64,000 bases of DNA from Microbacterium sp. Marseille-Q6648 (GCF_943181415.1 NZ_CALPBZ010000001.1:1240001-1304000), one strand, 5' to 3'; shown: positions 20,804-30,887, numbered from the stretch's first letter. Notes: generated from the letters alone by a model not told the origin. Program-made: numbers and translations.

Positions 20804-22932
20804 TCGGATGCCGTTCCCTGAGCCTGGATCGCGGTGATCGCGATCGTGTTGACGATGTCGTCGACCAGAGCGCCGCGCGACAGGTCGTTGATGGGCTTGT
20901 TCAGCCCCTGCAGGACCGGTCCGATGGCCACGGCGCCCGCGGAGCGCTGCACGGCCTTGTAGGTGTTGTTGCCGGTGTTGAGGTCGGGGAAGACGAACAC
21001 CGTCGCCCGCCCGGCGACCGCGGACCCCGGCATCTTCGCCGCGGCGACCGCGACGTCGGCTGCGGCATCGTACTGGATGGGGCCCTCCACGGGGAGCTCC
21101 GGGGCGCGCTCGCGGACGAGCGCCGTGGCAGTTCGCACCTTCTCGACGTCGGCGCCGGAGCCGGACTCCCCCGTCGAGTACGACAGCATGGCCACACGCG
21201 GCTCGATGCCGAACTGGGTCGCGGTCGCGGCCGACGAGATCGCGATGTCGGCCAGCTGCTCGGCGGTCGGATCCGGAACGACGGCGCAGTCGCCGTAGAC
21301 GAGCACGCGGTCGGCGAGCGCCATGAGGAAGACGCTCGAGACGACCGAGACGCCGGGCTTGGTCTTGATGATCTCGAACGCGGGGCGGATGGTGTGCGCG
21401 GTCGTGTGCGCAGCGCCCGAGACCATCCCGTCGGCCAGCCCCATGTGCACCATGAGCGTGCCGAAGTAGGAGAGGTCGGTCACCGTGTCGGCCGCCTTCT
21501 CGACGGTCACGCCCTTGTGGGCGCGCAGGCGCGCGTACTCGTCCGCGAACCGGCGCACGTGCGGGGCGTCGAAGGGCGAGAGCACCTCGGCCGCCTGGAT
21601 GTCGACGCCGAGCTCGATCGCACGGGCGCGCACCTCGAAGGGCTCGCCGAGGATCACGAGGTCGGCGATGCCGCGCTTGAGCACGGTCGCCGCGGCGCGC
21701 AGCACGCGATCGTCGCCGCCCTCCGGGAGGACGATGCGCTTGCGGTCGGCGCGGGCGCGCTCGACCAGCTGGTAGGCGAACATCAGCGGCGTGACGACGG
21801 TGGCCCGCGCGACGCCGAGGACGCGCAGCAGCTCGTCGGCGTCGACGCTGTTCTCGAACAGCGACAGCGCCGTGTCGTAGCGACGCTGGGAGTCCGCAGC
21901 CAGGCGTCCGCGGGTGTTCATCACCCGCACCGCCGTCTCGTAGGTGCCGTAGGCGGTGGTGATGATCGGGACGTTCGAGCCGAGGCCCTCGAGGAGCCGG
22001 GCGACGGGTTCGGGCAGCTCGAAACCGCCGTTGAGGACGATGCCCGACACCGACGGGAAGGTGCCGGAGGCGTTGGCGAGGAGCGTGGCCAGCAGCACTT
22101 CCGAACGGTCGGCGGGGATCACGACCACGGCGCCTTCGAGCAGGCGCGGGAGCACATTGACCATGGACATGCCCGCGATGACGACATCGAGCGCCTCACG
22201 GGTCAGCAGCTCGGGGTCGCCGCCGATCAGCTCGCCGTCGACCGAGCGCATGATGTCGCGCATCGACGGCGACACCAGGAAGCGGTCTTCGGGGATGGCC
22301 CATACCGGAACCCCCCGTCCGCCCCGGGCGGCCTCGACCGACGCGGCGATGGCGGCCACGATCTCGTCGAGCACCGCCTCGTCGGCGCGGTTGGCCACAA
22401 CCGCGAACAGCTCCGCACGACCGTGCGCGAGCTCTGACAGTGCGAGATCGGCGATCTGCCCCATCTGCGCGGCGGTGCGCGGGATCGAAGAGCCGAGCTG
22501 CTCGGGCTGCCCCTGGACGGCCCGGCCGCCGAGGACCAGCAGCACGGGGGCGCCGAGGTTCGCGGCGATGCGGGCGTTGTACGCCAGCTCGGCGGGGCTT
22601 CCGACGTCGGTGTAGTCGCTGCCGAGGATCACCACGGCATCGCACTGCGCCTCGACGGCCTTGTAGCGTTCCACGATCGTCGCCAGCGCGGCATCCGGAT
22701 CATGTCGGACGTCGTCGTAGCTCACGCCGACGCACTCGTCGTACTCGAGGTCGACGCCGTCGTGTTCGAGGAGCATCTCGAGGACGTAGTCGCGCTCCTC
22801 CGTCGATCGCGCGATCGCGCGGAACACCCCCACCCGAGGCGTCGCGTGCGCCAGTGTGCTGAGGACGCCGAGCGCGACGGTGGACTTGCCGGAGTGTCCT
22901 TCGGCCGACGTGATGAAGATGCTCTGCGCCAC
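20800..22932 (-). CDS. pta: phosphate acetyltransferase
   Basis: A 710-residue long-form Pta that interconverts acetyl-CoA and acetyl phosphate. The N-terminal P-loop-like DRTGG domain (SIFITSAEGHSGKSTVALG) is followed by the middle DRTGG module and a C-terminal PTA_PTB catalytic domain with RIVLPEGGDDRVLRAA, GMVSGAAHTTAHTIRPAFEIIKT and VFPDLNTGNNTYKAVQR. It leads the leftward pta-ackA pair. The SRP RNA gene lies 75 bases upstream on the same strand. Confidence 0.97.
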   Translation of the reverse strand: MAQSIFITSAEGHSGKSTVALGVLSTLAHATPRVGVFRAIARSTEERDYVLEMLLEHDGVDLEYDECVGVSYDDVRHDPDAALATIVERYKAVEAQCDAVVILGSDYTDVGSPAELAYNARIAANLGAPVLLVLGGRAVQGQPEQLGSSIPRTAAQMGQIADLALSELAHGRAELFAVVANRADEAVLDEIVAAIAASVEAARGGRGVPVWAIPEDRFLVSPSMRDIMRSVDGELIGGDPELLTREALDVVIAGMSMVNVLPRLLEGAVVVIPADRSEVLLATLLANASGTFPSVSGIVLNGGFELPEPVARLLEGLGSNVPIITTAYGTYETAVRVMNTRGRLAADSQRRYDTALSLFENSVDADELLRVLGVARATVVTPLMFAYQLVERARADRKRIVLPEGGDDRVLRAAATVLKRGIADLVILGEPFEVRARAIELGVDIQAAEVLSPFDAPHVRRFADEYARLRAHKGVTVEKAADTVTDLSYFGTLMVHMGLADGMVSGAAHTTAHTIRPAFEIIKTKPGVSVVSSVFLMALADRVLVYGDCAVVPDPTAEQLADIAISSAATATQFGIEPRVAMLSYSTGESGSGADVEKVRTATALVRERAPELPVEGPIQYDAAADVAVAAAKMPGSAVAGRATVFVFPDLNTGNNTYKAVQRSAGAVAIGPVLQGLNKPINDLSRGALVDDIVNTIAITAIQAQGTASE

Positions 22933-23007
22933 GCAGCCAGCCTAGACGCGGGCGCCTGACCGGCGACGGGTGCGCGGGCCCGGTGGGGACATTCACAGGC
23001 CGGAAAT

Positions 23008-23102
23008 TAAGACTCTCCGCGAACCCGGCAGAGCCTGGTTACCCTTGCTACGTTTCCGTCCTGGGGGAGTTGGCCTGGATGCCGCCTCGCGGAGAGCTGC
23101 CA
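23008..23102 (-). ncRNA. ffs: signal recognition particle RNA, bacterial small type
   Basis: Read on the minus strand, the gene ends pair through CTCTCCGCGA (23085-23094) with TCGCGGAGAG (23012-23021). The apical helix 8 has the conserved AGG and AGCA internal-loop elements, capped by a short ACG/CGT stem with a GAAA tetraloop (around 23049-23071). That matches the actinobacterial 4.5S form (CCCCAGGACGGAAACGTAGC followed by AAGGGTAA). Ends are approximate to about 5 bases. It scaffolds Ffh for co-translational membrane targeting. Confidence 0.85.
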
Positions 23103-23124
23103 CCAGTGTAACCCGTCGTCGGTC

Positions 23125-24807
23125 TCACTCCGAAAGCGGCACCACCCGCACCGCCCCGTCCGGCTCGACGAGCGCGAGGACGCGGGACGCCTCGACACCC
23201 GCCAGCTGCTCGTGCAGCCGTGCGAGGACGCTCTCGTCCACGCCTCCTGCGACGGCGGGCGCCGCCCGCCACACGGTGAGCGCGGCCCCGGTGTCGACCC
23301 GCAGACGCTGGGCGAGGTCGGCGGGCGCGTCGGTCGCGACGAGGACGATGCGTCCCACCGCGACCCGCGGCGCGGTCGCGCGGACGACCCGGCGATCCCG
23401 TCGCCAGATGGCGAAGTGGTAGGCGAACACGAGGGCGGTGGCGCTCAGCAGCCCGAACGGCGCGCGGATCCGCTCGATGAACCCGCCTCCGCTGCCGAGG
23501 AGCAGCTCGAACAGGCGGTAGCCGATGAGCAGCAGCGTCACGATCGCCACGATCGCGCTGGCACCGAACACGGCCACCAGGTAGACGCGTCGCGCCGTGC
23601 CGGCCGCGTGTTCGTCGGGAACGTGGCGCGTGGGCCGCCACGCGATCCACCACACCGGGAAGCCGACCGCGAGCGCCGCGAGACCCCCGAGCAGGAGGGT
23701 GCGCGGGTCGTCGTCGACGAGCGAGGCGCTCGCCGTGGCGAGGAGGGCGTTGACGATCACGCCGAAGCCGCTGGCGGCGCCCACGAGCGCGACCGCCGAG
23801 ATCATCAGCCGCGCGATGCGACCGGTGCGCGCCGGGCGGGTGGCCAGCACCTGACCGTGGAAGGCCCACACCACTCCCCCGATGAGCGCCGCGGCGATCG
23901 CAGTGTCGACCGGACGGAGGATCTCGCCGAGCGGATCGGTGTCGAACAGCAGGCGCAGGAGCACGAACAGCAGCGTGCCGACCGCGAAGAGGGTGACAGC
24001 GGCGATGACCGCGATAACCAAGACGAGCATCACGGCCGCGAACGGGCCGGGCGCGTCCTTCGCGCGGTCGAGGTGCCAGTGCACCCACCACACGAGGGCC
24101 CCGATCGCCGTCCACACCAGCGCCTGCGCGACGCTCACGCCCCAGCTGGACGTCCCGACGAGCCCCGGAGTGACACCGCCGAGGGCCTGCTCGAGGAGGG
24201 TCGCGAGCGCGTTCACCGCGCCGGCCGTGACGACGGCGACGCCGTACACCGCGCCGAGGACGACGGGCACGGTCGCAAGACGCGTGGGCGCGGTGCGGGC
24301 GCTGCGCCGCATCCACCGGTGCCACAGCCACACGCCCGCCCACACCAGCCCGATCGCCGGCGGGCCGGGCTGCCACCGCCCGTCGATCGCGTCGGTGACC
24401 GTCTGCGCGAGTGCGACGGTGGCCACGATGAGCGACACCGTCGACATGGCCGCGAGGTACAGCGCCCACATGAGCGACGAGCGCTCGGCCGGGTCGGCGA
24501 AGCGCCGACGCTGCCACCACCACAGCACACCGAGGAGCGGGCCGCCGATGAAGGTGAACGCGAGCGAGCGGGCGAGCAGGTCGTCGCCGCCCGAGAGCAC
24601 CCGGCCGGTCGAGAACAGCATCTCGAGCAGTCCCGCGAGGCCGTTCGCGGTGACGATCACGAGGGCGAACAGGATGACGTAGACCAGGACGCGACGGACC
24701 GCGGACTGCGCGCGTCCGGTCGGGGCGGCGACCGGGGCGGGCACCGGCGCGGCGTCGGGCTCCACCATCGGCTCGGCCGCCGGATCCGGGGGGACGATGC
24801 CGGACAT
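23125..24807 (-). CDS. DUF5671-domain multi-pass membrane protein
   Basis: A 560-residue integral membrane protein with a short Pro/Ala-rich cytoplasmic head and about fourteen hydrophobic helices. Repeated modules start with a R-R-V-L-V-Y-V-I-L-F type helix and match the DUF5671 pattern. A hydrophilic C-terminal tail of about 85 residues ends RVVPLSE. Function unknown. ATG 24807 is chosen because its A overlaps the stop of the upstream gene (TGATG), implying translational coupling. The in-frame upstream start (24846) would lie inside that gene. Confidence 0.75.
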   Translation of the reverse strand: MSGIVPPDPAAEPMVEPDAAPVPAPVAAPTGRAQSAVRRVLVYVILFALVIVTANGLAGLLEMLFSTGRVLSGGDDLLARSLAFTFIGGPLLGVLWWWQRRRFADPAERSSLMWALYLAAMSTVSLIVATVALAQTVTDAIDGRWQPGPPAIGLVWAGVWLWHRWMRRSARTAPTRLATVPVVLGAVYGVAVVTAGAVNALATLLEQALGGVTPGLVGTSSWGVSVAQALVWTAIGALVWWVHWHLDRAKDAPGPFAAVMLVLVIAVIAAVTLFAVGTLLFVLLRLLFDTDPLGEILRPVDTAIAAALIGGVVWAFHGQVLATRPARTGRIARLMISAVALVGAASGFGVIVNALLATASASLVDDDPRTLLLGGLAALAVGFPVWWIAWRPTRHVPDEHAAGTARRVYLVAVFGASAIVAIVTLLLIGYRLFELLLGSGGGFIERIRAPFGLLSATALVFAYHFAIWRRDRRVVRATAPRVAVGRIVLVATDAPADLAQRLRVDTGAALTVWRAAPAVAGGVDESVLARLHEQLAGVEASRVLALVEPDGAVRVVPLSE

Positions 24808-25265
24808 CACTTCGCCGCCGAATCGAAGCAGATCGCCAGCTCCCACGGGGCGGTCTCGATGAGCCAGCCGCCGTCGGCGGCCACCAGTTCGAACACGCCC
24901 TCGGTCTCGTACTCGTCGCTGCCGAGCGGCCCCGTCCCGTACACCGTCGCGATGAGCACCTCGACGCGCGCGCTGTCGTCGCGCTCGGTGGTCTGCAGCA
25001 GCGTCACGCGGCGATCCTCGGTGCCCGGGGTCACCCGCTCGCAGTCCTCCGCCACATCGGGCGGCAGGTACTCGAGCGCGGTCCGGGTGTCGCCTTCGAC
25101 CACCGCCTGGCTGTACCGCTGGACGACCCCCTCGGGAGTGTCCTCGTCGAACTGCGCCGCGCCGCCGCGGGTGAACACCACGATCAGGGCCACGACCACG
25201 ACCAGAGCCACCGTCGCCAGCAGCGCGATCATGACGAGGCGGGACCGCCGGGCATCTTCGCTCAT
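24807..25265 (-). CDS. single-pass membrane protein with extracytoplasmic domain
   Basis: 152 residues: a short basic N-terminus (MSEDARRSR), one strong hydrophobic helix (LVMIALLATVALVVVVALIVVF), then a soluble outer domain of about 115 residues. The domain includes a GVVQRYSQAVVEGD stretch typical of NTF2-like or DUF4878-type lipoprotein-like domains. It is coupled to the DUF5671 gene (one-base overlap), so the two probably act together. No enzymatic motif is visible. Confidence 0.75.
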   Translation of the reverse strand: MSEDARRSRLVMIALLATVALVVVVALIVVFTRGGAAQFDEDTPEGVVQRYSQAVVEGDTRTALEYLPPDVAEDCERVTPGTEDRRVTLLQTTERDDSARVEVLIATVYGTGPLGSDEYETEGVFELVAADGGWLIETAPWELAICFDSAAK

Positions 25266-25518
25266 GGCGCCATCATCCACCCGGCGCCCCGGGCCGCGCG
25301 GGACCAAAGCCCCGGCACGCCGCACTCGTGCCGGCCGGCGCAGCGGCCCACCCGGCGTCGGGGCACCCGGCCCACCCGGCGTCGGGCCACCCGGCCCACT
25401 GCCGCGTTCGCGCCCCCGGCCCACCGCCGCACGTGCGTTGTTACGATCGGAGTGGGCGAAGTCGCCCGAGGTCGGCTCGACCCTCGGTCCGCCTGTGGGG
25501 AAGACCGGGGAGGTCACC

Positions 25519-26529
25519 GTGACTGATACCGCGACGACGGATGCCGGGGTGCGAACCCCCCTGACGGCGGACGCGTTCCTGGCTCGCACCCGCGGCATCC
25601 TCGACTCCGTGGGTCGCGTGATCGACGGAAAGCCCGACGCGGTCCGCGGGGCGCTGGTCTGCCTCCTCGCCGAGGGGCATCTGCTCATCGAGGACGTCCC
25701 CGGCGTCGGGAAGACGATGCTCGCCCGAGCGCTCGCCGCCTCGGTGGACGCCACGGTCCGCCGCATCCAGTTCACCCCCGACCTGCTCCCGGGCGACGTG
25801 ACCGGGGTCTCGGTGTTCAACCCCGTCGACCGCGAGTTCGAGTTCAAGCGCGGGGCGATCTTCGCTCACATCGTCATCGCCGACGAGATCAACCGCTCCT
25901 CCCCCAAGACCCAGTCCGCGCTGCTGGAGGCCATGGAGGAGGGCCAGGTCACCGTCGACGGCCACACCCACCCGCTGCCGCAGCCGTTCCTGGTGGTCGC
26001 GACCCAGAACCCGCTCGAGATGGAGGGCACGTACGCGCTTCCCGAAGCGCAGCGGGACCGCTTCATGATGCGCCTGTCGATGGGCTACCCCGATGCGCAG
26101 GCCGAGGCGCTCATGCTCCGCCAGCGCGAGACGACGAACCCCCTCGACCAGCTCACCCCCGTGGTCACGTCCGAGATCGTGTCGGACATGATCGCGTGGG
26201 CCCGCGCGATCCACGTGGCCCCCGCGGTCGAGGAATACGCCGTCGCGCTCGCCCACGCCACCCGCGTGCACCCCGACCTCCGCCTCGGGGCGAGCCCCCG
26301 CGCCACCCTGCAGCTGGTGCGGGCGGCGAAGGTGTGGGCGGCGCTCGACGGCCGCGGCTACGTCATCCCCGACGACCTCTCGGCGCTGCTCGTGCCGGTG
26401 TTCGCGCACCGCCTCATCCCCACGCGGACGGCCGGGGGTGGGCGCGGACGCAGCGCATCCGAGACCGTCACGGGCGTCCTCGATCGCATCATCGCGGGCG
26501 TGCGGGTCCCGGTCGCATCGCGTCAGTGA
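25519..26529 (+). CDS. MoxR-family AAA+ ATPase
   Basis: A 336-residue MoxR ATPase, a chaperone-like AAA+ protein often acting with DUF58 and transglutaminase partners. Walker A is EDVPGVGKTMLARAL and Walker B is FAHIVIADEINRSSPKTQSALLEAMEE. The sensor/GTYALPEAQRDRFMMRLSMGYP region and the lid domain follow. GTG at 25519 is chosen for the GGGGAGG at 25507-25513. A long upstream open frame is a compositional artefact. First gene of a three-gene operon. Confidence 0.92.
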   Translation: MTDTATTDAGVRTPLTADAFLARTRGILDSVGRVIDGKPDAVRGALVCLLAEGHLLIEDVPGVGKTMLARALAASVDATVRRIQFTPDLLPGDVTGVSVFNPVDREFEFKRGAIFAHIVIADEINRSSPKTQSALLEAMEEGQVTVDGHTHPLPQPFLVVATQNPLEMEGTYALPEAQRDRFMMRLSMGYPDAQAEALMLRQRETTNPLDQLTPVVTSEIVSDMIAWARAIHVAPAVEEYAVALAHATRVHPDLRLGASPRATLQLVRAAKVWAALDGRGYVIPDDLSALLVPVFAHRLIPTRTAGGGRGRSASETVTGVLDRIIAGVRVPVASRQ

Positions 26530-26536
26530 CCCGATC

Positions 26537-27844
26537 ATGAAGCGCCTGTGGCCGTTCACTCCCCGGGGCACCGGGGCGATCGCGCTCGCGGTCGCGGCCT
26601 TCATCGGGGCGAGCGAGCTGGGCCTGGTGGAACTGATCTACTTCGGGATGCTGCTGGTGGCGGCCGTGGCCGCGAGCCTGGTCGCCCTCTACCTGACTCA
26701 GCGCACCGACAGCGTCGAGCGCGCCCTGCAGCCCGACACCGTACCGGTGGGCGGCGGAGCCGACGTGACGGTGCAGGTGGGCGCGCGAAGCGCCATGCCG
26801 ACGGCGGCGGGCACGTGGCAGGACTCCCTTCCGCACGGGCTGGCCGGCGACGCGCGCGGGGTGTTCCCCGCCCTCTCCTCGGGCCTTCGCGGCGCGGAAC
26901 GGACGGTCGAGTTGACGTATCACGTCCGCGGCGTCCACCGCGGCGTGCACGCGATCGGCCCCCTGCACGTGCGGGTGGGTGACCCGTTCGGGCTCGTCCG
27001 CCGCAGCATCGTGCTCGGCGCGCGCACCCGTGTGACGGTGGCGCCGGCCGTGGTGGAGCTGTCCGCGCTGCCGAACCTCGCCGGCGAGACCGGCGGGATG
27101 CTGCACGTCACCAATGAGCAGCTCGGCCAGGGTTCCGACAATCTGTCGCCGCGCGCGTACGCGCCCGGCGACTCCATGCGGCGCATCCACTGGCGGGCGA
27201 CGGCGCACCGGGACCAGCTCATGGTGCGTCAGGAGGAGCAGGAATCCACGCCCGAAGCGACGGTGATCCTGGATCGCGGCGTCCTGCGCTGGTCGCCCGA
27301 CGCGATGAGCGCACCCGGCGGCGACGACGGGTTCGAGGCTGCGGTCTCCGCGTGCGTGTCGGTCGCCGCCCGGCTCGTGCGCGACGGGTACGGCGTCGAC
27401 ATCGCCGACAGCGACGGCGCGCTTCTGACCGCGAGGATCGACGGTGGCGAGGTCGCCGAGATCGATCATCTCGCCACCGACTTCGCCGTGCTCACCGCCA
27501 GGCGAGACGACACGCTGGGGCGCCTGGCGCAGGTGTTCGCCGGCACGCTGACCGGCCCCGTGGTCGTCATCGTCGGGCGGCTCGACCCCTCGGACGTCGA
27601 CGCGCTCGGGCCGATCGTGCACCACGCGGCCACAGCGGTCCTGCTCGCGGTGGCGCCGATCGGCGACGCGCTCGATCTGGCTGCGCGCGACGGCTGGCAC
27701 GCAGCGCGACTCGATCCGGACGCCGACCTCGTGGACGTCTGGTCGTCGGTCGTCCACGGAGGCGCCGACCACCGGGTCACCGAGCAGCGCTCACCCGAAC
27801 GGGGCGCAGCCGACCGCCTGGATCCCGATCATGTCCTCCGTTGA
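26537..27844 (+). CDS. DUF58 domain-containing membrane protein
   Basis: 435 residues with two N-terminal hydrophobic helices (about residues 10-60) and a cytoplasmic DUF58 domain. The conserved motif is GDSMRRIHWRATAHRDQLMVRQEEQE, preceded by RVGDPFGLVRR. A von Willebrand A-like region with VILDRGVL follows. DUF58 proteins usually form a unit with MoxR and transglutaminase partners, as here. It starts 7 bases after moxR and overlaps the next gene by 14 bases. Confidence 0.88.
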   Translation: MKRLWPFTPRGTGAIALAVAAFIGASELGLVELIYFGMLLVAAVAASLVALYLTQRTDSVERALQPDTVPVGGGADVTVQVGARSAMPTAAGTWQDSLPHGLAGDARGVFPALSSGLRGAERTVELTYHVRGVHRGVHAIGPLHVRVGDPFGLVRRSIVLGARTRVTVAPAVVELSALPNLAGETGGMLHVTNEQLGQGSDNLSPRAYAPGDSMRRIHWRATAHRDQLMVRQEEQESTPEATVILDRGVLRWSPDAMSAPGGDDGFEAAVSACVSVAARLVRDGYGVDIADSDGALLTARIDGGEVAEIDHLATDFAVLTARRDDTLGRLAQVFAGTLTGPVVVIVGRLDPSDVDALGPIVHHAATAVLLAVAPIGDALDLAARDGWHAARLDPDADLVDVWSSVVHGGADHRVTEQRSPERGAADRLDPDHVLR

Positions 27845-30113
27845 GCCGCGCGCTCGCCGTCGCGGCGAGCGCAGTCTGACCGTCGGCGTCCTCGTGGCGC
27901 TGCTGGCGTCGCTCATGCCGCTGCTGCGGGTCGTGACGCCGGGTGCGTGGCTGCTGGGAACGGTGGTCATGATCACGGCGCTGCTGATCGCCGGCTTCGC
28001 CGCGCGGCGCCTGCGTCTTCCCGCGGTGGCCGTCAGCCTCATCGAGGCGGTCCTGTGGGTCGCCTTCATGAGTGTGGTGTTCCTTCGGGACGACTCGCTG
28101 TTCGGCGTCATCCCCACGGTCGACTCGGTGCAGCTCGTACCCCGGCTGCTGGATGCCGCCATGGAGGACATCGTCGAAGGTGTCGCTCCCATGCAGGCGA
28201 CATCGGCGCTGGGATTCCTGATCGTGGGCGCCGCGGGGCTGCTCACGATCGTGGTGGACCACGTCGTCTTGACGGCCCGGATGCCGCTCGTGGCCGCGAT
28301 CGCCCTGATCGTGGTCTCGCTGATCCCGGCGATCGCGGTGCCGGTCGAACCGGATGTGTCGGCCTTCGTCCTGCTGGCCGCGGCGATCCTGTATCTCGTA
28401 CGCGCCGAGACGAGATCGCGCGAACCGCTCGCGCCGCCGCGTCCAGGTCGCGAGACGGCCGGGCCGACGGGAGCGACGGCGACGGCTCTCGGCATCGGCG
28501 CCGTCGCGGTGGTCGTCGCCCTGGTGGTGACACCGGCCCTTCCGCAGCCGGTCATCAAAGGGGGCGCCGGCGAGTACGGAACGGGGATCGGTCTCGACGC
28601 GTCGCTCCAGCTCGGCAGCGACCTGCGGCGTCCGCGCGAAGTCGAGGTGATGCTGGTGCGCAGCAACGCCCCGGCGCCGCCGTACCTGCGTGCGACGACG
28701 CTCACCGACTTCGATGGCGACGTGTGGCTGCCCGACCGATCGCGGACCGTGCCCCTGACGGATCCGGACGGGTTCGGACCTCTGGGGGTCGACGACGGGA
28801 TCGAGACCGTCGAGCAGACGACCACCATCGAGGTGCGCAATCTGTCATCCACGTGGCTTCCGGTGTCGTATCCGGCGACGGAGGTGACGGGAGTCCAGGG
28901 CGAGTGGGGGGCGGTGCCGTACAACCGCACGCTGGTGGCCCGCACCGCGAGCAGTCAGGGACAGCAGTACCAGGTGGTCACCCAGGTGCCGCGTCCGACG
29001 CTCGAGCAGATCCGGGCACGCGAAGCATCCCGACCCCCGTCCGCGACGACAGGCGAGCCGGACAGCACCACGCGCGTGCCGGCGGGGCTGCCGTCGATCA
29101 TCCGTGACCTCGCCCGCGAGGTGACCGCCGAGGCCGAGACGGACTACGACCGGCTCGCGGCGCTGCAGCAGTGGTTCCGCGGCGGCGACTTCCGCTATTC
29201 GCTCTTCGCACCCGTCGAGGAGGGTTTCGACGGCAGCGGCGCCGAGGCGATCGCACGATTCCTCGAGGTGCGCGAGGGCTACTGCATCCATTACGCCTCG
29301 GCGTTCGCGCTCATGGCCCGCACGCTGGGGATGCCGTCGCGGATCGTCGTCGGCTACCTCCCCGGAGCTCCGACGACAGACGCCATCGATCGGCAGACCG
29401 TCCACTCGGTGTCGACGAGCCGCACCCACGCGTGGCCCGAGGTGTATTTCGACGGCGTCGGCTGGGTGGCGTTCGAGCCGACCAACAGCCTCGGCTCCCC
29501 CACCGCGTTCAGCTCCGCACCCGAAACCCCCGGTGACGCGGACGGCGGCCCGGAAGAGACGGACGGGCCGAGCGCGTCGCCGACGGCCAGCGCCACGGGC
29601 GCGGCCCCGGGTCTGGATGCGGACGAGGGCGGGACAGCCACCGGCACGCAGACCACCGGCGAGGACGGTTGGCCGCCCCTGCTGGTGCTCGTCGTCGTCC
29701 TGATCGCTCTGACTCTCCCGGCCGCCGTGCGCGAACTCCGACGCCGCGGGCAGCTGTCGGCGGCGCGTGAGGGCGATGTGGCCGCGGCGTGGATCCTGGT
29801 GCAGGAGACGGCGATCGATGTCGGCATCCCGGTGCCGGCCGCAGAGTCGCCGCGAGCGCTGGGAAGCCGCTTGGTCGAGGCCCACGGCGTGCCGGCAGAC
29901 GAGATGAGGCGACTCGTCGAGGCGATCGAGCGGACCAGCTATGCGCCGCGTCGCTCGCGGATGTGGGCGGGCGAGGGGGTCCCGGATGCCGCATCCGCCG
30001 TCCGCAGCGCGCTGCTGGCCGGGGCCGACGGACCGCGTCGCGTGTTGGCGACGGTGGCTCCACGGTCGCTCATCATCCGCCCCGGAACGGCCTACGCCGC
30101 CGCCCGGATCTGA
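27831..30113 (+). CDS. transglutaminase-like membrane protein (TgpA-type)
   Basis: A 760-residue protein. About six N-terminal hydrophobic helices form a DUF3488-like region. A periplasm-facing transglutaminase core follows, with the Cys in VREGYCIHYASAFALMARTLG (about residue 484) and the His in SRTHAWPEVYFDGVGWVAFEPT (about residue 533). Then come a Thr/Glu/Ala-rich linker, one more helix (LLVLVVVLIALTLPA) and a cytoplasmic DUF4129-like C-terminus. It probably processes or cross-links envelope proteins with the MoxR/DUF58 pair. The start overlaps the DUF58 stop. Confidence 0.88.
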   Translation: MSSVEPRARRRGERSLTVGVLVALLASLMPLLRVVTPGAWLLGTVVMITALLIAGFAARRLRLPAVAVSLIEAVLWVAFMSVVFLRDDSLFGVIPTVDSVQLVPRLLDAAMEDIVEGVAPMQATSALGFLIVGAAGLLTIVVDHVVLTARMPLVAAIALIVVSLIPAIAVPVEPDVSAFVLLAAAILYLVRAETRSREPLAPPRPGRETAGPTGATATALGIGAVAVVVALVVTPALPQPVIKGGAGEYGTGIGLDASLQLGSDLRRPREVEVMLVRSNAPAPPYLRATTLTDFDGDVWLPDRSRTVPLTDPDGFGPLGVDDGIETVEQTTTIEVRNLSSTWLPVSYPATEVTGVQGEWGAVPYNRTLVARTASSQGQQYQVVTQVPRPTLEQIRAREASRPPSATTGEPDSTTRVPAGLPSIIRDLAREVTAEAETDYDRLAALQQWFRGGDFRYSLFAPVEEGFDGSGAEAIARFLEVREGYCIHYASAFALMARTLGMPSRIVVGYLPGAPTTDAIDRQTVHSVSTSRTHAWPEVYFDGVGWVAFEPTNSLGSPTAFSSAPETPGDADGGPEETDGPSASPTASATGAAPGLDADEGGTATGTQTTGEDGWPPLLVLVVVLIALTLPAAVRELRRRGQLSAAREGDVAAAWILVQETAIDVGIPVPAAESPRALGSRLVEAHGVPADEMRRLVEAIERTSYAPRRSRMWAGEGVPDAASAVRSALLAGADGPRRVLATVAPRSLIIRPGTAYAAARI

Positions 30114-30127
30114 TCCGGGGCGGCGGC
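30096..30127. terminator. strong bidirectional hairpin
   Basis: GC-rich inverted repeat (30096-30110 with 30112-30127) broken by one bulged G, containing the transglutaminase stop codon. It sits between two convergent genes. Confidence 0.65.
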
Positions 30128-30152
30128 GCAGGGCGTCGACGGCGTGAGGCGA

Positions 30153-30887
30153 TCAGTAGCGATCGGCCCACGTCTTCAGCTGTGTGAGGGTGATGCCGGA
30201 CTGAGCGGCCTTGCCCTTGAGTCCGAGCGACTTGGCGATCTGCGCGGCGGAGCAGCCGGCGGTCTCGACGACGGTGTACGCCGAGGACGTGCCGTTGCCG
30301 TTGACGAAGACGCCGCGGCTGTTGGCGTAGTAATAGCCGGATGCCGGCCGCACACTGTCGGGCAGCGAGGTGCCGGCGCACTTGTCTGCCGAGTCGGCGA
30401 CGCCGTCCTTGTCGGCATCCGCGGTGATGACGGTGCCTCCCGTGCTGCCGCCGGTGCTTCCACCGGAGGAGCAGGTGAACGACCAGGTCAGGCTGGAAGG
30501 CCGAGTGCCTGCCGCTTCATACGACCATCCGAGGCCGTACGAGGTGCTGCTGGGCGCGGTGAAGGCGATTCCGCTGGTGGCGGGCGCTTCGTTCAGCGAA
30601 ACGGTGCTGCTGACGCCGACGGAGAGGATGATCTTGTCTCCGGTGTACGCCGGCGACACCTTGGCGGTGAGCGTCTCGCCCGCCTTCATCGTGACGACCT
30701 CGCTCACCCACGATGCGGTGACCGTGCGTCCGTGCATCGACGCGCACGTCGTGCTCGAGGTGGCGGCGGACTCTCCGCCGCCGGTGCCGGGCTTGCCCGC
30801 GCTCGCGGGGAGTACCCCCGCGGTCAGGGCCAGGGCCAGGCCGGCGACGGCGCCGATGGCGCCCAGGATGGACGTGCGTGCTCTCAT
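30153..30887 (-). CDS. secreted protein with thrombospondin-3-like calcium motif
   Basis: A 244-residue exported protein. The signal peptide is MRARTSILGAIGAVAGLALALTAGVLPASA, with cleavage after ASA. A Ser/Thr-rich beta domain with two cysteines (CASM, FTCSS) leads to a Gly-Ser linker. DADKDGVADSADKCAGT then resembles a type-3 thrombospondin/OmpA-linker calcium repeat. The C-terminal segment (GCSAAQIAKSLGLKGKAAQSGITLTQLKTWADRY) may be a small helical wall- or protein-binding module. Function unknown. GAGGAG precedes the ATG at 30887. A palindrome upstream may control it. Confidence 0.7.
   Translation of the reverse strand: MRARTSILGAIGAVAGLALALTAGVLPASAGKPGTGGGESAATSSTTCASMHGRTVTASWVSEVVTMKAGETLTAKVSPAYTGDKIILSVGVSSTVSLNEAPATSGIAFTAPSSTSYGLGWSYEAAGTRPSSLTWSFTCSSGGSTGGSTGGTVITADADKDGVADSADKCAGTSLPDSVRPASGYYYANSRGVFVNGNGTSSAYTVVETAGCSAAQIAKSLGLKGKAAQSGITLTQLKTWADRY

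Noticed and set aside
25320-25440. Short GGCCCACCCGGCGTC-type direct repeats before moxR
   Set aside because: A GC-rich low-complexity run in an intergenic region, only two or three imperfect units; no CRISPR-like spacing or gene.
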